DNA from: Segatella baroniae DSM 16972 = JCM 13447
Lineage (GTDB): Bacteria > Bacteroidota > Bacteroidia > Bacteroidales > Bacteroidaceae
Length of the DNA stretch: 64,000 nucleotides
Direction of reading: 5' to 3'
Assembly (NCBI RefSeq): GCF_000426585.1
Contig: NZ_AUFQ01000015.1
Span: 23,585-87,584 of the forward strand
Made by a program: the position numbers and the translations under genes. Positions 36,166 through 44,830 of this stretch are shown here, in pieces. The notes beneath the pieces were generated by a model, which searched no databases, was not told where the DNA came from, and worked only from the letters and a program-made list of their open reading frames with translations. Position 1 is the first letter of the stretch. Every line of letters begins with the position of its first letter.

Positions 36166-37677
36166 ATGTGGCAATTAATATTAGATATCTACGGCTACGT
36201 CATCTTCTTCTACTCCATGACGCTGATCGTTTCCTACGTCATCCTCATGCTGTTGGCCCAGAAGGGCATATTCACCCAGTATGACGAGATAGAGGAAAGC
36301 TACGCCAAACATATCGTATGGAACAACCCCTATACGCCCGGCGTGTCCATCGTGGCCCCCGCCTTCAATGAGGAGAAGACCATCATCGACAACGTCGAGT
36401 CGCTCCTCATGCAGGACTACCCGCTCTTCGAGGTCGTCATCGTCAACGACGGCAGCCGCGACTCTACGCTGGAGAAGCTCATCACCAACTTCGAGCTGGA
36501 GAAAGTGCCCTTCAACTACGTGGAACACATCCACACCAAGCCCTTCAAGGCCCTTTACCGCTCGCGCAATCCGAAGTACTACCAGCTCACCGTCGTCGAC
36601 AAGGAGAACGGTGGCACCAAGGCCGACTCCATCAACGCGGGCCTCAACGTGGCCTCCTATCCCTATTTCGTCAACACCGACGTGGACTGCATCCTCAGTC
36701 CCGACGCCATCTTCCAGTGCATGTTGCCCGTGATGAGCGACTCCAAGATTGTCGCCGTCAGCGGAATGATGACCATGAGCAACGGCTGCGAGGTCGACCA
36801 TGGCGTCATCACCAAGGTGCAGCCGCCCACGACGCCCATCTCGCTCTTCCAGGAGCTGGAGTATCTGCGCTCCTTCATGGTCGGCAAGATGGGATGGTCG
36901 GCCATCAACGCCATGTCCAACGTGTCGGGAGGCTACGGGCTCTTCAGCCGCGAGGTCGTCATGGCTGCCGGCGGCTACGGTTCCGACTCCTTCGCCGAGG
37001 ACATGGACATGCTGCTGCGCATCATGGGCTACTGCTGCGAGAACAACATCGACTACCGCGTGGTGCAGATACCCAAGGTGTGCTGCCGAACCGAAGGTCC
37101 GGGCAACATCCGAATGCTCAACCGCCAGCGCACGCGCTGGGGTCGTGGACTGATCCAGACCTTCCACTACCACTTCCACATGCTCGGCAACCACAAGTAC
37201 CACCGCGTGGGGCTCATCACGCTGCCCTACGTGTTCGTCTTCGAGTTCCTGGCACCCGTCATCGAGGCCGTCGGCTTCTTCATGTTCATCTACCTGGCCA
37301 TCACCGGTGGCATCAACTGGGAGATGGCCTGGCTCATCTTCGCCGCCATCTACACGTTCAGCGTCATGCTGTCGTTCGTCGTCATCTTCTACACCTACGA
37401 AGCCAAGTGCACCTACACGAGCCTCAAGTCGTTCGTTCCGCTCATGCTGGCCGCGCTCGTAGAGCCGTTCCTCTACCATCCCATGCTGGTGTTCTTCTCC
37501 ATCAAGGGCTATTTCAACTATCTCACCGGCAAGAAGGCCGTATGGCATTCCATCGCCCGAAAGGGATACAAGAGCGGCGACGCCCAGACCGGCGGAACCT
37601 CTTCCCCCAATCCATCGAATACTACGACGGATACTGACGCCGGACAGCTGGCCGGCGTGGGCCCCATCCCCTCTTAG
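36166..37677 (+). CDS. Processive family-2 glycosyltransferase (polysaccharide synthase)
   Basis: 503 residues from the ATG at 36166 (MWQLILDIYGYVIFFYSMTL). All residues of processive GT2 synthases are present: D95 in VIVNDGSRD, DxD at 172-174 (NTDVDC), the base in AEDMD (278-281), and QRTRW at 321-325. One membrane helix (8-30) precedes the catalytic domain and about three follow (350-382, 386-410, 423-446). This resembles PgaC, hyaluronan and cellulose synthases, which polymerise and extrude the chain. No PilZ domain is present. The last ~40 residues (Gly/Ser/Thr/Pro-rich) are probably disordered. The polymer made cannot be deduced from sequence. Confidence 0.92.
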   Translation: MWQLILDIYGYVIFFYSMTLIVSYVILMLLAQKGIFTQYDEIEESYAKHIVWNNPYTPGVSIVAPAFNEEKTIIDNVESLLMQDYPLFEVVIVNDGSRDSTLEKLITNFELEKVPFNYVEHIHTKPFKALYRSRNPKYYQLTVVDKENGGTKADSINAGLNVASYPYFVNTDVDCILSPDAIFQCMLPVMSDSKIVAVSGMMTMSNGCEVDHGVITKVQPPTTPISLFQELEYLRSFMVGKMGWSAINAMSNVSGGYGLFSREVVMAAGGYGSDSFAEDMDMLLRIMGYCCENNIDYRVVQIPKVCCRTEGPGNIRMLNRQRTRWGRGLIQTFHYHFHMLGNHKYHRVGLITLPYVFVFEFLAPVIEAVGFFMFIYLAITGGINWEMAWLIFAAIYTFSVMLSFVVIFYTYEAKCTYTSLKSFVPLMLAALVEPFLYHPMLVFFSIKGYFNYLTGKKAVWHSIARKGYKSGDAQTGGTSSPNPSNTTTDTDAGQLAGVGPIPS

Positions 37678-37705
37678 AAGTACGTAACTCCTTCCATCTG
37701 ACATT

Positions 37706-40654
37706 ATGTTGAAGAAACTCATCCTCTCTCTGGTCGTCACAATGACCGCCATCGTCTCCCTGGCCATCCTTCCCTTCGGCGACAGCCACACCGTAGGCTA
37801 TTACAACAGCAACGCCCGCGTGCTGCTGAAGAACAAGGATTTCTCCGCCGCCCAGAAGCTGTTGGAGCGTGGTCTGAAGGACTATCCCACCGCGTCGGGG
37901 CTCAACGGCATGATGGGTCGCATCTATTATGAACGCAAGCTGTTCGACAAGGCCCGCTACTATCTGTTCCGCGCCGTCAGGGAAGACCGCGAGAACCGCG
38001 AGGCCAAGCAGCTGCTGGTCAACGTCGAGGAGTTTACGGGCAACTATTCGAGCGCCATCTGCTACATCAACGAGCTGCTGCAGATGGCTCCCTACGAGAA
38101 GACGCTGTGGATCAAGAAGATAGGTATCTACCGCATCCAGGGCAACCACGTCGAGGCCGACCGTCTGTTGCGCCGCCTGGTGCAGGTCTATCCCAGCGAC
38201 AAGTCGCTCGTGCGCCGCTTCCAGGGCCGCGTGGAGGAGAACGTCGCCGCCGCCCGCAAGTCGGGAAAGCTCGGCGACGCCATCGCCAACCTGCGCCAAC
38301 TTGTCCGGCTGTCCCCCAACGACCCCGCCAACTATCTGCAATTGAGCAACCTGCAGTTGCAGGCTGGACTCTCCGAAGAGGCCCTCGCCACCGTGGGCGA
38401 AGGCCTTCAGGCGTCGCCCGGCAACGCCGCGCTGGCCGAGAAGCGTGTCGGCATTCTGGCCGGCCTTCACCGCTACGCCGAGGCCCTTGAGTTTCTGACC
38501 ACCCATCTCCGGTCGCATCCCAACGCCCGCCTGGCCTCCATGGTGAGCGGGCTGCGCGAATCGGCGGCCGCCGACGCCATGGCTGCCGACCCCTATGTGG
38601 CCTACGGCCGCCTCTATGAGAGCAGCAAGTCGACCGAAGCCCTCAACTTCATGCTCAACACCTCCGTGGCTCGCGGCTATGTGAGCGACGCCCTCTACTA
38701 TCTGGGCGAGGCCCGCAAGCGGCAGGGCAACACCCCGGGCCTGCTCTACAAGGAGTTTGAAATCTACAAGCGCATCGGCGACGACCGCAAGGCCGTGGCC
38801 CTGCTCGAAAAACTCCTCCGGTTGCAGCCCCGCAATGCCGAAGTGGCCGATGAATTGGCCTCTTTTCGGCTCCGGCAGGCCTCCGACCTGATGGTCACGA
38901 TGGACTATGTGGAGGCCATTCCGCTGCTCGACTTCGTCGCCCGCCGCGCCACCGACCGCGAACTCGTGCAGAGCGCCATGAACAAGAAGTACACCTGCTA
39001 CTTCGAGACGCGCCGCTACAAGGACGCCTCGGCCCTGCTCGACACCATCCACGCCCGTTTTCCCAAGCAGCCCCGCAACTATTACGTGCAGCGGGCCACC
39101 CTCCTCGCCCAGCAGGGCAAGAGCATTGAGGCCCTGGCGCTGCTCGAAAACGCGCTCGACAGCACCTCCACCGACGACAACCACGCCCTCTATCTCTCCA
39201 CCTACGAGACCATCGCCGTGCCCTTCATCAAGAATCTCATCGCCGTCGGGGCCGCCAAGACGGCCATGGACGCCAGCGAGCGTTTCCTCCGCATCATGCC
39301 GTCGTCCCACGACGGACTGCTCTACGCCATCAACTGCGCCGCCCTGCTGCACCGCGACATAGACTACGGACAGTACACGCAGATGGCGCTCAACTATTAT
39401 CCCGACGACGTGGCCTTCCGCGTGAAGCGCGCAGCCTACCTCGGCAGCCGCAAACGCTACGACGAAGCCCTCGGCCAGTTGCGCCCGTGGCTCGACACCT
39501 ACGTCGGCGACAGCATTCTCATCGGCTCATTCTCGGCCCACAGCGAACTGCTGGCCCACACCCACATCAAGCGGCACGAGGGCCGGCGCGCCATCGCCGT
39601 GCTCGACTCGGCCCTTCTCTACGACGCAGCCAACCGCACGCTGCTCTATACCAAGGGTCTGGCCTATGAAAGCATGAAGCAGTACGACTCCGCCTACGTG
39701 TATCAGAAGTACTATCAGCCCTCGCTCATGGAGGTGAGCGGCCACAAGCTCCATCTCGATGAATTGGCCACAAAGGACGCCGACAACCTGCTCAGCCTGG
39801 AATATCGGCACGCCCGCTACGGCGAGGCCGACGTGATGACGGCCGCCGCCATGGTGGGCTACACCCGCAAGCTGGAGCGCAACGCCTACACGGCCCGTCT
39901 CAGCTATGCCGGCCGCGACGGCCGCGACGTGGGCAACACCGCCGAGAGCTACGCGCCGGGCGGCGTGGGCCTGCAAGCGCAGCTGGAGTGGGAGCACACG
40001 TTCTCCGACAAGTGGTCGGGCATGGTCAACGCGGCCGTGGCCAACCGCTACTTCCCGTCGTTCAGCGCCAATGCGCGCCTCCAGCGCACGCTACCCTACG
40101 ACTGGGTGGCCGACGTCCATGCAGGTTATCGCCGCGTGGAGACCAACATGCGCGACTTCAGCTTCAACCAGAATACCCAAGAATGGCAGTTCTCGCACTG
40201 GAACACCGACCACAAGCACATGCTCAACCTTGGTGTGGGCGCCACGAAGAGCTTCGACCAGTTCTCCCTCGGCGGCAAGGCCGACCTCGTTTCCTATGCC
40301 GGCAAGTTGTGCTACAGCGGTGTCGTGGTCGGAAAATACTTCCCCTTGCAGAGCCGTTTGCTCGATTTGACCGCGTCGGCGGGTATCAGTTCGGCCCCCG
40401 AGACCACCATTCTCGACGCCGCGCTCCCCGGAACGTTCGACAAGACCAACACGATGGTGAGCCTGGGTGGCAGCTATCTGCTGTTCCACAACATGACTTT
40501 CCGGCTCGAGGGCATTTGGAACACCTTCACCAACACCACCGTCTCGCCCGAACCCGCCGATTCCAACAATCCGGCAGCCGGCTTTTACAACGTGTTTAAA
40601 ACCAGTTACAAGAACCTCTTCCATGTCGATGCCTCGCTCATCATCTCTTTCTAA
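37706..40654 (+). CDS. TPR periplasmic domain plus YaiO-like outer-membrane beta-barrel (PgaA-like exporter)
   Basis: 982 residues. An N-terminal signal segment (LILSLVVTMTAIVSLAIL) is followed by TPR-like helical repeats from ~30 to ~660 (NSNARVLLKNKDFSAAQKLL, GDDRKAVALLEKLLRLQPRN, GKSIEALALLENALDS). From ~695 the sequence alternates as a barrel: LLSLEYRHARYGEADVM, VGYTRKLERNAYTARLSYAG, LEWEHTFSDKWSGMV, with a final strand ending in Phe (HVDASLIISF). TPR plus barrel is the plan of PgaA and AlgK/AlgE-type exporters, where TPRs guide polymer to the outer-membrane pore. It begins 28 bases after the synthase gene. Confidence 0.85.
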   Translation: MLKKLILSLVVTMTAIVSLAILPFGDSHTVGYYNSNARVLLKNKDFSAAQKLLERGLKDYPTASGLNGMMGRIYYERKLFDKARYYLFRAVREDRENREAKQLLVNVEEFTGNYSSAICYINELLQMAPYEKTLWIKKIGIYRIQGNHVEADRLLRRLVQVYPSDKSLVRRFQGRVEENVAAARKSGKLGDAIANLRQLVRLSPNDPANYLQLSNLQLQAGLSEEALATVGEGLQASPGNAALAEKRVGILAGLHRYAEALEFLTTHLRSHPNARLASMVSGLRESAAADAMAADPYVAYGRLYESSKSTEALNFMLNTSVARGYVSDALYYLGEARKRQGNTPGLLYKEFEIYKRIGDDRKAVALLEKLLRLQPRNAEVADELASFRLRQASDLMVTMDYVEAIPLLDFVARRATDRELVQSAMNKKYTCYFETRRYKDASALLDTIHARFPKQPRNYYVQRATLLAQQGKSIEALALLENALDSTSTDDNHALYLSTYETIAVPFIKNLIAVGAAKTAMDASERFLRIMPSSHDGLLYAINCAALLHRDIDYGQYTQMALNYYPDDVAFRVKRAAYLGSRKRYDEALGQLRPWLDTYVGDSILIGSFSAHSELLAHTHIKRHEGRRAIAVLDSALLYDAANRTLLYTKGLAYESMKQYDSAYVYQKYYQPSLMEVSGHKLHLDELATKDADNLLSLEYRHARYGEADVMTAAAMVGYTRKLERNAYTARLSYAGRDGRDVGNTAESYAPGGVGLQAQLEWEHTFSDKWSGMVNAAVANRYFPSFSANARLQRTLPYDWVADVHAGYRRVETNMRDFSFNQNTQEWQFSHWNTDHKHMLNLGVGATKSFDQFSLGGKADLVSYAGKLCYSGVVVGKYFPLQSRLLDLTASAGISSAPETTILDAALPGTFDKTNTMVSLGGSYLLFHNMTFRLEGIWNTFTNTTVSPEPADSNNPAAGFYNVFKTSYKNLFHVDASLIISF

Positions 40655-42719
40655 GTGGCGAAGCCGGCTCCACACGCCGCTGCTGCTGGCCGTCCTCCTG
40701 CTCCTGTCGTGCTCCAACGCGTCGCAGGACAAGGAGTTGCGGGCCTTCAGCAGCTATGCCGTGACGCCCTTGGACGAGGATGACAAGCTCGACGTGAAGT
40801 GGGCCGACTATCTGGCCTCCCATCTGGAGAAGCGGGGGGCAGTCGCCGGCCTGGTAGGCAGCCAGCCCGGCGAGGACGCCCTGCTGCTGCGTGTCGATCT
40901 GGACCCGTCCTTGAAGGAGGGATTCAGCTGGCAGTGGAGCCGCAGCGGCGTGCTGACGCTCCGCGCCCGTGACCAGGAACGCATGCTCTGGCTGCAATAT
41001 CAGGCCATTTCATCGATAGGAAAGGCCGACATCCGCTTTGAGGTGGGCGACATTCCGCCCCCTTCCGTGGCCATTGCCGACGACGGTGAAGGCGACTTTC
41101 CCTTTGAATATCGAAGCATCTACTCCCCGTCCAACCGCAACGAAGACCTCATGCCCATCCTGGGCTGCGGCAACATCGACTACGACTGGGCGCTCTGGGG
41201 GCACAACCTGGGCAAGGCCTTGGGCGAAAACCTGCCCGACGACGCCTTCGCGCTCGTAGACGGGGCACGCGACCACGACCAGTTCTGCTTCTCTTCGCCC
41301 GAAATCTACGGGCGGCTGGAGCACTTCGTTATCGACCAATACGGCGAAGGCGCAGCCGACGACGGCCAGCGTTTCGCCATCATGCCCAACGACAACGCCG
41401 TCGTCTGCGGGTGCGAACGTTGCAAAAAGCTCGGAAACACCGCCGTGTCGGCCTCCCCCGCCGTGTCGGCCCTCATCGAAAGACTGGCCCGCCGCTTCCC
41501 CCATCATCTCTTCTTCACCTCTTCCTACGCGTCGGTGAAGGAGCCGCCGTCGAAGACCATGCCCGCCAATGTGGGCGTTCTCATCAGCGCGATGGACCTG
41601 CCGATGGCCAATCCGCTGCCTGACAGGGCGCGCGAGGACTTCAGCCGGCTCGTGAAGCGGTGGCGGCAGACCGTCGACCGCATCTACGTGTGGGACTACA
41701 TGCGCAACTTCGACGACTATCTGACGCCCTATCCGCTGCTCTCGGCCGTGCGCGGCAGGCTGCAGCTCTACCGCGAGCTGGGCGTGCGCGGCGTCGTCTT
41801 CAACGGCAGCGGCGAGGATTACGCCACCTTCGACGACATGCAGACCTTTGCCGTGGCCGCGCTCATGCTCCGCCCCGACTGCGAGGTCGAACCGCTGGTC
41901 GAGGCCTACTTCGACAAATACTTCCCCAAGAGCGGCCCGCAGCTCGCCGACTACTGCCTGCAACTGGAAAGGTCGGCCCGCACGCTGCCCTTCTACGGCG
42001 GCATTGCCGACATGGCGGCGGCCGGTCTCGACCCCGCGGGGTTCATGAAATTCTTCAACGCGCTCGACAAAGCGTCGAAAACCATCAAGGGCGACGAGCG
42101 CAAAAGGCTCAACAAACTGCTCACGGGACTCAATTTCACGGTGCTCGAACTGCAGCGTTCGCCCCTCGTCCGCCCCGACAAGGAACTTGTGGCTACCAGC
42201 CTTGAGAACCTCGGAGGCCACAGCTACTTCCCCGACATGGCGCAGTATCGCGAAGCCGAAGGCTCCCTGAAGGACTACCTGGCCTATTACGCCGCCCATC
42301 CGTCCTTCGTCGGGCGTCCCGTAGGGCTGTCGTGTGCTAACGTTCCCCAGCTCACCGACGGCTATGTGGGCTCGCCCTACGACTACCACACCAACTGGCG
42401 CATCAGCCCGTCGCCCGTCGACACCGTGCGCCTCACGTGCGAGAAGCCGTCAGGCAGCCTGCGGGTGTCGTTCCTCCACGCCTCCCGATGGCACATCTAC
42501 CAGCCGTCCTCCGTCACCTTGTGGCAGGACGGCCGCCAACTGGCCGAGGCCCGTTCGCCCCAGCCCGCGCTGAACCGGAAGTCGGAAGGCTTCCACCGCG
42601 TCACCTATACGCTCCCCCTCACCCGAGTCCGTGCGGACAGGCCCTTCGAGCTGCGCGTCAGCCGCATGGAAGGCCGTGGCAAGACCACCACCGCATGTGA
42701 TGAAATAGAAATCAGATGA
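40623..42719 (+). CDS. DUF4838 lipoprotein, predicted glycan-active
   Basis: 698 residues; signal with lipobox LLLLSC (C30). Start at 40623 or 40629; both overlap the end of the exporter gene by ~30 bases, showing coupling. The DUF4838 region has the hallmark MPNDNAVVCGCERCKK (~258-268), followed by TIM-barrel-like strands (VGVLISAMDL, RIYVWDYMRNFDDYLTPYP, GVRGVVFNGSGED). DUF4838 resembles GH20/GH67-type glycoside hydrolase barrels, though activity has rarely been shown. A C-terminal beta-sandwich of ~130 residues may bind glycan. In this operon it occupies the place of PgaB, so trimming or modifying the nascent polymer is the likely job (inference). Confidence 0.82.
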   Translation: MSMPRSSSLSKWRSRLHTPLLLAVLLLLSCSNASQDKELRAFSSYAVTPLDEDDKLDVKWADYLASHLEKRGAVAGLVGSQPGEDALLLRVDLDPSLKEGFSWQWSRSGVLTLRARDQERMLWLQYQAISSIGKADIRFEVGDIPPPSVAIADDGEGDFPFEYRSIYSPSNRNEDLMPILGCGNIDYDWALWGHNLGKALGENLPDDAFALVDGARDHDQFCFSSPEIYGRLEHFVIDQYGEGAADDGQRFAIMPNDNAVVCGCERCKKLGNTAVSASPAVSALIERLARRFPHHLFFTSSYASVKEPPSKTMPANVGVLISAMDLPMANPLPDRAREDFSRLVKRWRQTVDRIYVWDYMRNFDDYLTPYPLLSAVRGRLQLYRELGVRGVVFNGSGEDYATFDDMQTFAVAALMLRPDCEVEPLVEAYFDKYFPKSGPQLADYCLQLERSARTLPFYGGIADMAAAGLDPAGFMKFFNALDKASKTIKGDERKRLNKLLTGLNFTVLELQRSPLVRPDKELVATSLENLGGHSYFPDMAQYREAEGSLKDYLAYYAAHPSFVGRPVGLSCANVPQLTDGYVGSPYDYHTNWRISPSPVDTVRLTCEKPSGSLRVSFLHASRWHIYQPSSVTLWQDGRQLAEARSPQPALNRKSEGFHRVTYTLPLTRVRADRPFELRVSRMEGRGKTTTACDEIEIR

Positions 42720-43306
42720 AGATGAACGCAAAGATACTCCTTCTACTCCTGTTTTTCGTCGCCCTCCTCTCCGGCTGCGCCCGCAAGGTGGGGCCGACGG
42801 AAGTGACCGTCGTCGACTCCGTGCGCCACTACCGCCCGCTGCTGCTGGGCGAGGAACTCACGATGCACTACGATGTCACCAACGTGGGTAAAGAACCCTT
42901 GGTCGTCAACGACATCCAGCCCTCGTGCGGCTGCATCCTCACCAACATGAGCAGCAACCTCATCATCCTGCCGGGCGAGACCAAGCGGCTCGTCTTCACC
43001 TACAACAGTTCGGGCAACACAGGTTACGTGAAGCACACCATCCGCATCTACGGCAACGTGCTGCCCAAGGGCGAGATCGATCTCGTGTTCGACATCAACA
43101 TCATGCCGCCGAGCGCCGACACGCCCGACTACGAGGAGCTCTACAACCGCCAGCTGGAGAAGGACAAGGCCAAAGGGGGCAAGGACGCCGTAGACGGCAA
43201 CCACGTGGACTACTACACCGACGAGGTGTTTGAAGACGACAACGTGAACGAGAACACCATCGGCAAGACGCTGCGCGAGAAGGCCAACGCCGCCGCCAGA
43301 AAGTAG
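42716..43306 (+). CDS. DUF1573 lipoprotein, last gene of the polysaccharide operon
   Basis: 196 residues. Lipobox LLSGC (C21). The DUF1573 immunoglobulin-like fold runs ~38-130: YDVTNVGKEPLVVNDIQPSC with GC (SCGC 70-73), ILPGETKRLVFTYNSSGNTG and HTIRIYGN. A charged C-terminal tail of ~60 residues (Lys/Asp-rich) probably extends into the periplasm. DUF1573 proteins are common envelope accessory lipoproteins with no set function. The ATG overlaps the DUF4838 stop as ATGA, so it is a genuine operon member. Confidence 0.88.
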   Translation: MKMNAKILLLLLFFVALLSGCARKVGPTEVTVVDSVRHYRPLLLGEELTMHYDVTNVGKEPLVVNDIQPSCGCILTNMSSNLIILPGETKRLVFTYNSSGNTGYVKHTIRIYGNVLPKGEIDLVFDINIMPPSADTPDYEELYNRQLEKDKAKGGKDAVDGNHVDYYTDEVFEDDNVNENTIGKTLREKANAAARK

Positions 43307-43311
43307 TAGCT

Positions 43312-43365
43312 GCTTCCAAGCCCTCCGCCGCAGGGAGGGCTTGGCGCCTGTTTGAAGCGAATGGC
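43312..43365. repeat. REP-like palindrome after the polysaccharide operon
   Basis: CCAAGCCCTCCgccgcaGGGAGGGCTTGG, a 10-11 bp stem 15 bases after the DUF1573 stop, which could also end transcription. The rest of the gap to 43589 shows nothing else. Confidence 0.65.
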
Positions 43366-43589
43366 GCAAGGCCATGAGGGTCCTCCGCCCTGCGATGGCG
43401 GGTGGGAGGCGGCCTGTTTCGCATTCCCCGGTTGCTTTTTGCTTTCCCCCGCTTGTTGCCTGACTTGCGCCGCGTCGTTGGCACGGTGGAGCAATGACAA
43501 GACCACTCAACAACCCTTTTGTCATCTACGGTTATAAGGGTGCCGACAATCTTTTGACCGATGAAATCGCAAAAACAACGGCCCATTCG

Positions 43590-43620
43590 TTGCGCCTGTT
43601 ATAATAATTTGCTACTTTTG
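43590..43620 (+). promoter_or_regulatory. Promoter of coaD with almost no leader
   Basis: TTG (43590-43592), 20 bases, TACTTTTG (43613-43620). The coaD ATG is at 43626, only five bases after the element, so the transcript would start at or beside the start codon. Confidence 0.78.
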
Positions 43621-43625
43621 CACGC

Positions 43626-44108
43626 ATGAGAACAGCCATCTTCGTGGGTAGTTTCGACCCCTTCACCGTGGGCCACGACTCCATCGTGAGGCGTGCGCTG
43701 CCGCTTTTCGACCGCCTCGTCATCGGCGTGGGCGTCAATGTGGACAAACACTACATGTGGCCGGCCGACGAACGGGTGGCCGCCATCCGCCGCCGCTATG
43801 CCGCCGAGAAGGCCATCGAGGTGAAGACCTACGACGACCTGACCGTCGACTTCGCCCGCCGGGAGGGCGCCCGCTTCGTGGTGAGGGGCGTGCGCAGCGT
43901 CAAGGACTTCGAGTATGAGCGCGACATGGCCGACGCCAACCGCGCCCTCGGTGGCCTGGAGACCATCCTGCTCTACGCCGAACCCGAACTGGCCTACGTC
44001 AGTTCGTCGCTCATGAGGGAGCTGGAGAGGTTTGGAAAGGGGGAAAACCTACCCCGGCCCTCCCAAAGGGAGGGGGCACTCTCTGAAGATAAGACGGAAA
44101 AAGATTAA
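43626..44108 (+). CDS. coaD: Phosphopantetheine adenylyltransferase with repeat-derived C-terminus
   Basis: 160 residues. It adenylates 4'-phosphopantetheine to dephospho-CoA. The nucleotidyltransferase motif is VGSFDPFTVGH (7-17), so the ATG at 43626 must be the start. RGVRSVKDFEYERDMADANR and YVSSSLMRELERFG are the conserved late segments. After FGKG the normal end is replaced by ~21 residues (ENLPRPSQREGALSEDKTEKD), of which PRPSQREG is the translated CCCTCCCAAAGGGAGGG repeat arm; the stop lies inside the element. Catalytic residues are unaffected. In related genomes coaD is commonly beside parE; here they are 3.5 kb apart. Confidence 0.93.
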   Translation: MRTAIFVGSFDPFTVGHDSIVRRALPLFDRLVIGVGVNVDKHYMWPADERVAAIRRRYAAEKAIEVKTYDDLTVDFARREGARFVVRGVRSVKDFEYERDMADANRALGGLETILLYAEPELAYVSSSLMRELERFGKGENLPRPSQREGALSEDKTEKD

Positions 44109-44183
44109 TATTAGATAAAAAAGCCCCGTCTCTTGACTTTCTCAAGTCAGTACACCCTCCCTTTGGGAGGGCTGGGGTAGGTT
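44048..44183. repeat. MITE-like element overlapping the end of coaD
   Basis: Left arm CCTACCCCGGCCCTCCC with AAAGGGAGGG; right arm CCCTCCCTTTGGGAGGG with CTGGGGTAGG. The interior is ~80 bases with a GACTTTCTCAAGTC palindrome. It contains the coaD stop and reaches to five bases before the ybeY ATG. Confidence 0.85.
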
Positions 44184-44188
44184 ACCAC

Positions 44189-44602
44189 ATGATCACTTAC
44201 AACGTAGACGGCGTGAAGATGCCGAAAATCAAGAAGCGTGAGACCACGGCCTGGATCAGGCGGGTGGCGGCTTCACACGGCCGCAAGGTCGGCGAAATAG
44301 GCTACATGTTTGTAGACGACGCAAAGATTCTGGAAGTGAACAACGAGTATCTCGGCCACGATTACTACACCGACATCATCACCTTCGACTACGATGAGGG
44401 CGATGTGCTCAACGGCGACCTCGTCATCTCGCTCGACACCGTGCGCAGCAACGCCCTGCAACTGGGCAAGGACTTCGACGAAGAGCTGCACCGCGTCATC
44501 ATCCACGGCATTCTCCACCTGTGCGGTATCAACGACAAAGGCCCCGGTGAGCGTGAAATCATGGAGGCGAACGAGAACAAGGCCCTGGCCATGAGAGGGT
44601 GA
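44189..44602 (+). CDS. ybeY: Endoribonuclease YbeY
   Basis: 137 residues. It acts in 16S rRNA 3' end maturation and 70S quality control. The metal site is HGILHLCGIND (H106, H110); the third position, His in E. coli (HGTLHLLGYDH), is Asp116 here, a form I associate with Bacteroidetes. LGHDYYTDIITFDYDE and NGDLVISLDTVR are the other signature strands. It is preceded by the MITE-like element, whose right arm ends five bases before the ATG, so its ribosome-binding region is partly repeat-derived. Confidence 0.93.
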   Translation: MITYNVDGVKMPKIKKRETTAWIRRVAASHGRKVGEIGYMFVDDAKILEVNNEYLGHDYYTDIITFDYDEGDVLNGDLVISLDTVRSNALQLGKDFDEELHRVIIHGILHLCGINDKGPGEREIMEANENKALAMRG

Positions 44603-44660
44603 ACGGCCCCACCACAATCCTCCTCCAATGCCCCACAACCATTGCTTTCCCTCGCTTCGC

Positions 44661-44726
44661 GAAAGCGGCCTCTTTGCCCTTCAAAGACACGGCGATTGCT
44701 TGCCAAAAAACACCTTTTTCGCCCTT
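44661..44726. repeat. 22-base periodic array (3 units)
   Basis: Units at 44661, 44683 and 44705 (GAAAGCGGCCTCTTTG..., AAAGACACGGCGATTGC..., AAAAAACACCTTTTTC...), diverged but in exact 22-base register. Downstream of ybeY. Confidence 0.6.
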
Positions 44727-44730
44727 CAAC

Positions 44731-44830
44731 CCAAGTTGGTTCATTCAGATTTGAAATGCAAATCTTGATTCCAAATTGGTTCATTAAGCATTTAAAATGT
44801 ACATCTTTATCCCAAATCGGCCATTGAAAT
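44731..44830. repeat. 40-base tandem repeat (2.5 units)
   Basis: Units at 44731, 44771 and 44811 begin CCAA(G/A)TTGGTTCATT and include an AAATG block. No ORF. Confidence 0.7.

Noticed and set aside
35911..37677. 588-codon reading of the GT2 gene
   Set aside because: The upstream 85 codons overlap the HEAT-protein gene in another frame and are Arg/Pro-rich shadow; the start at 36166 gives a normal first membrane helix.
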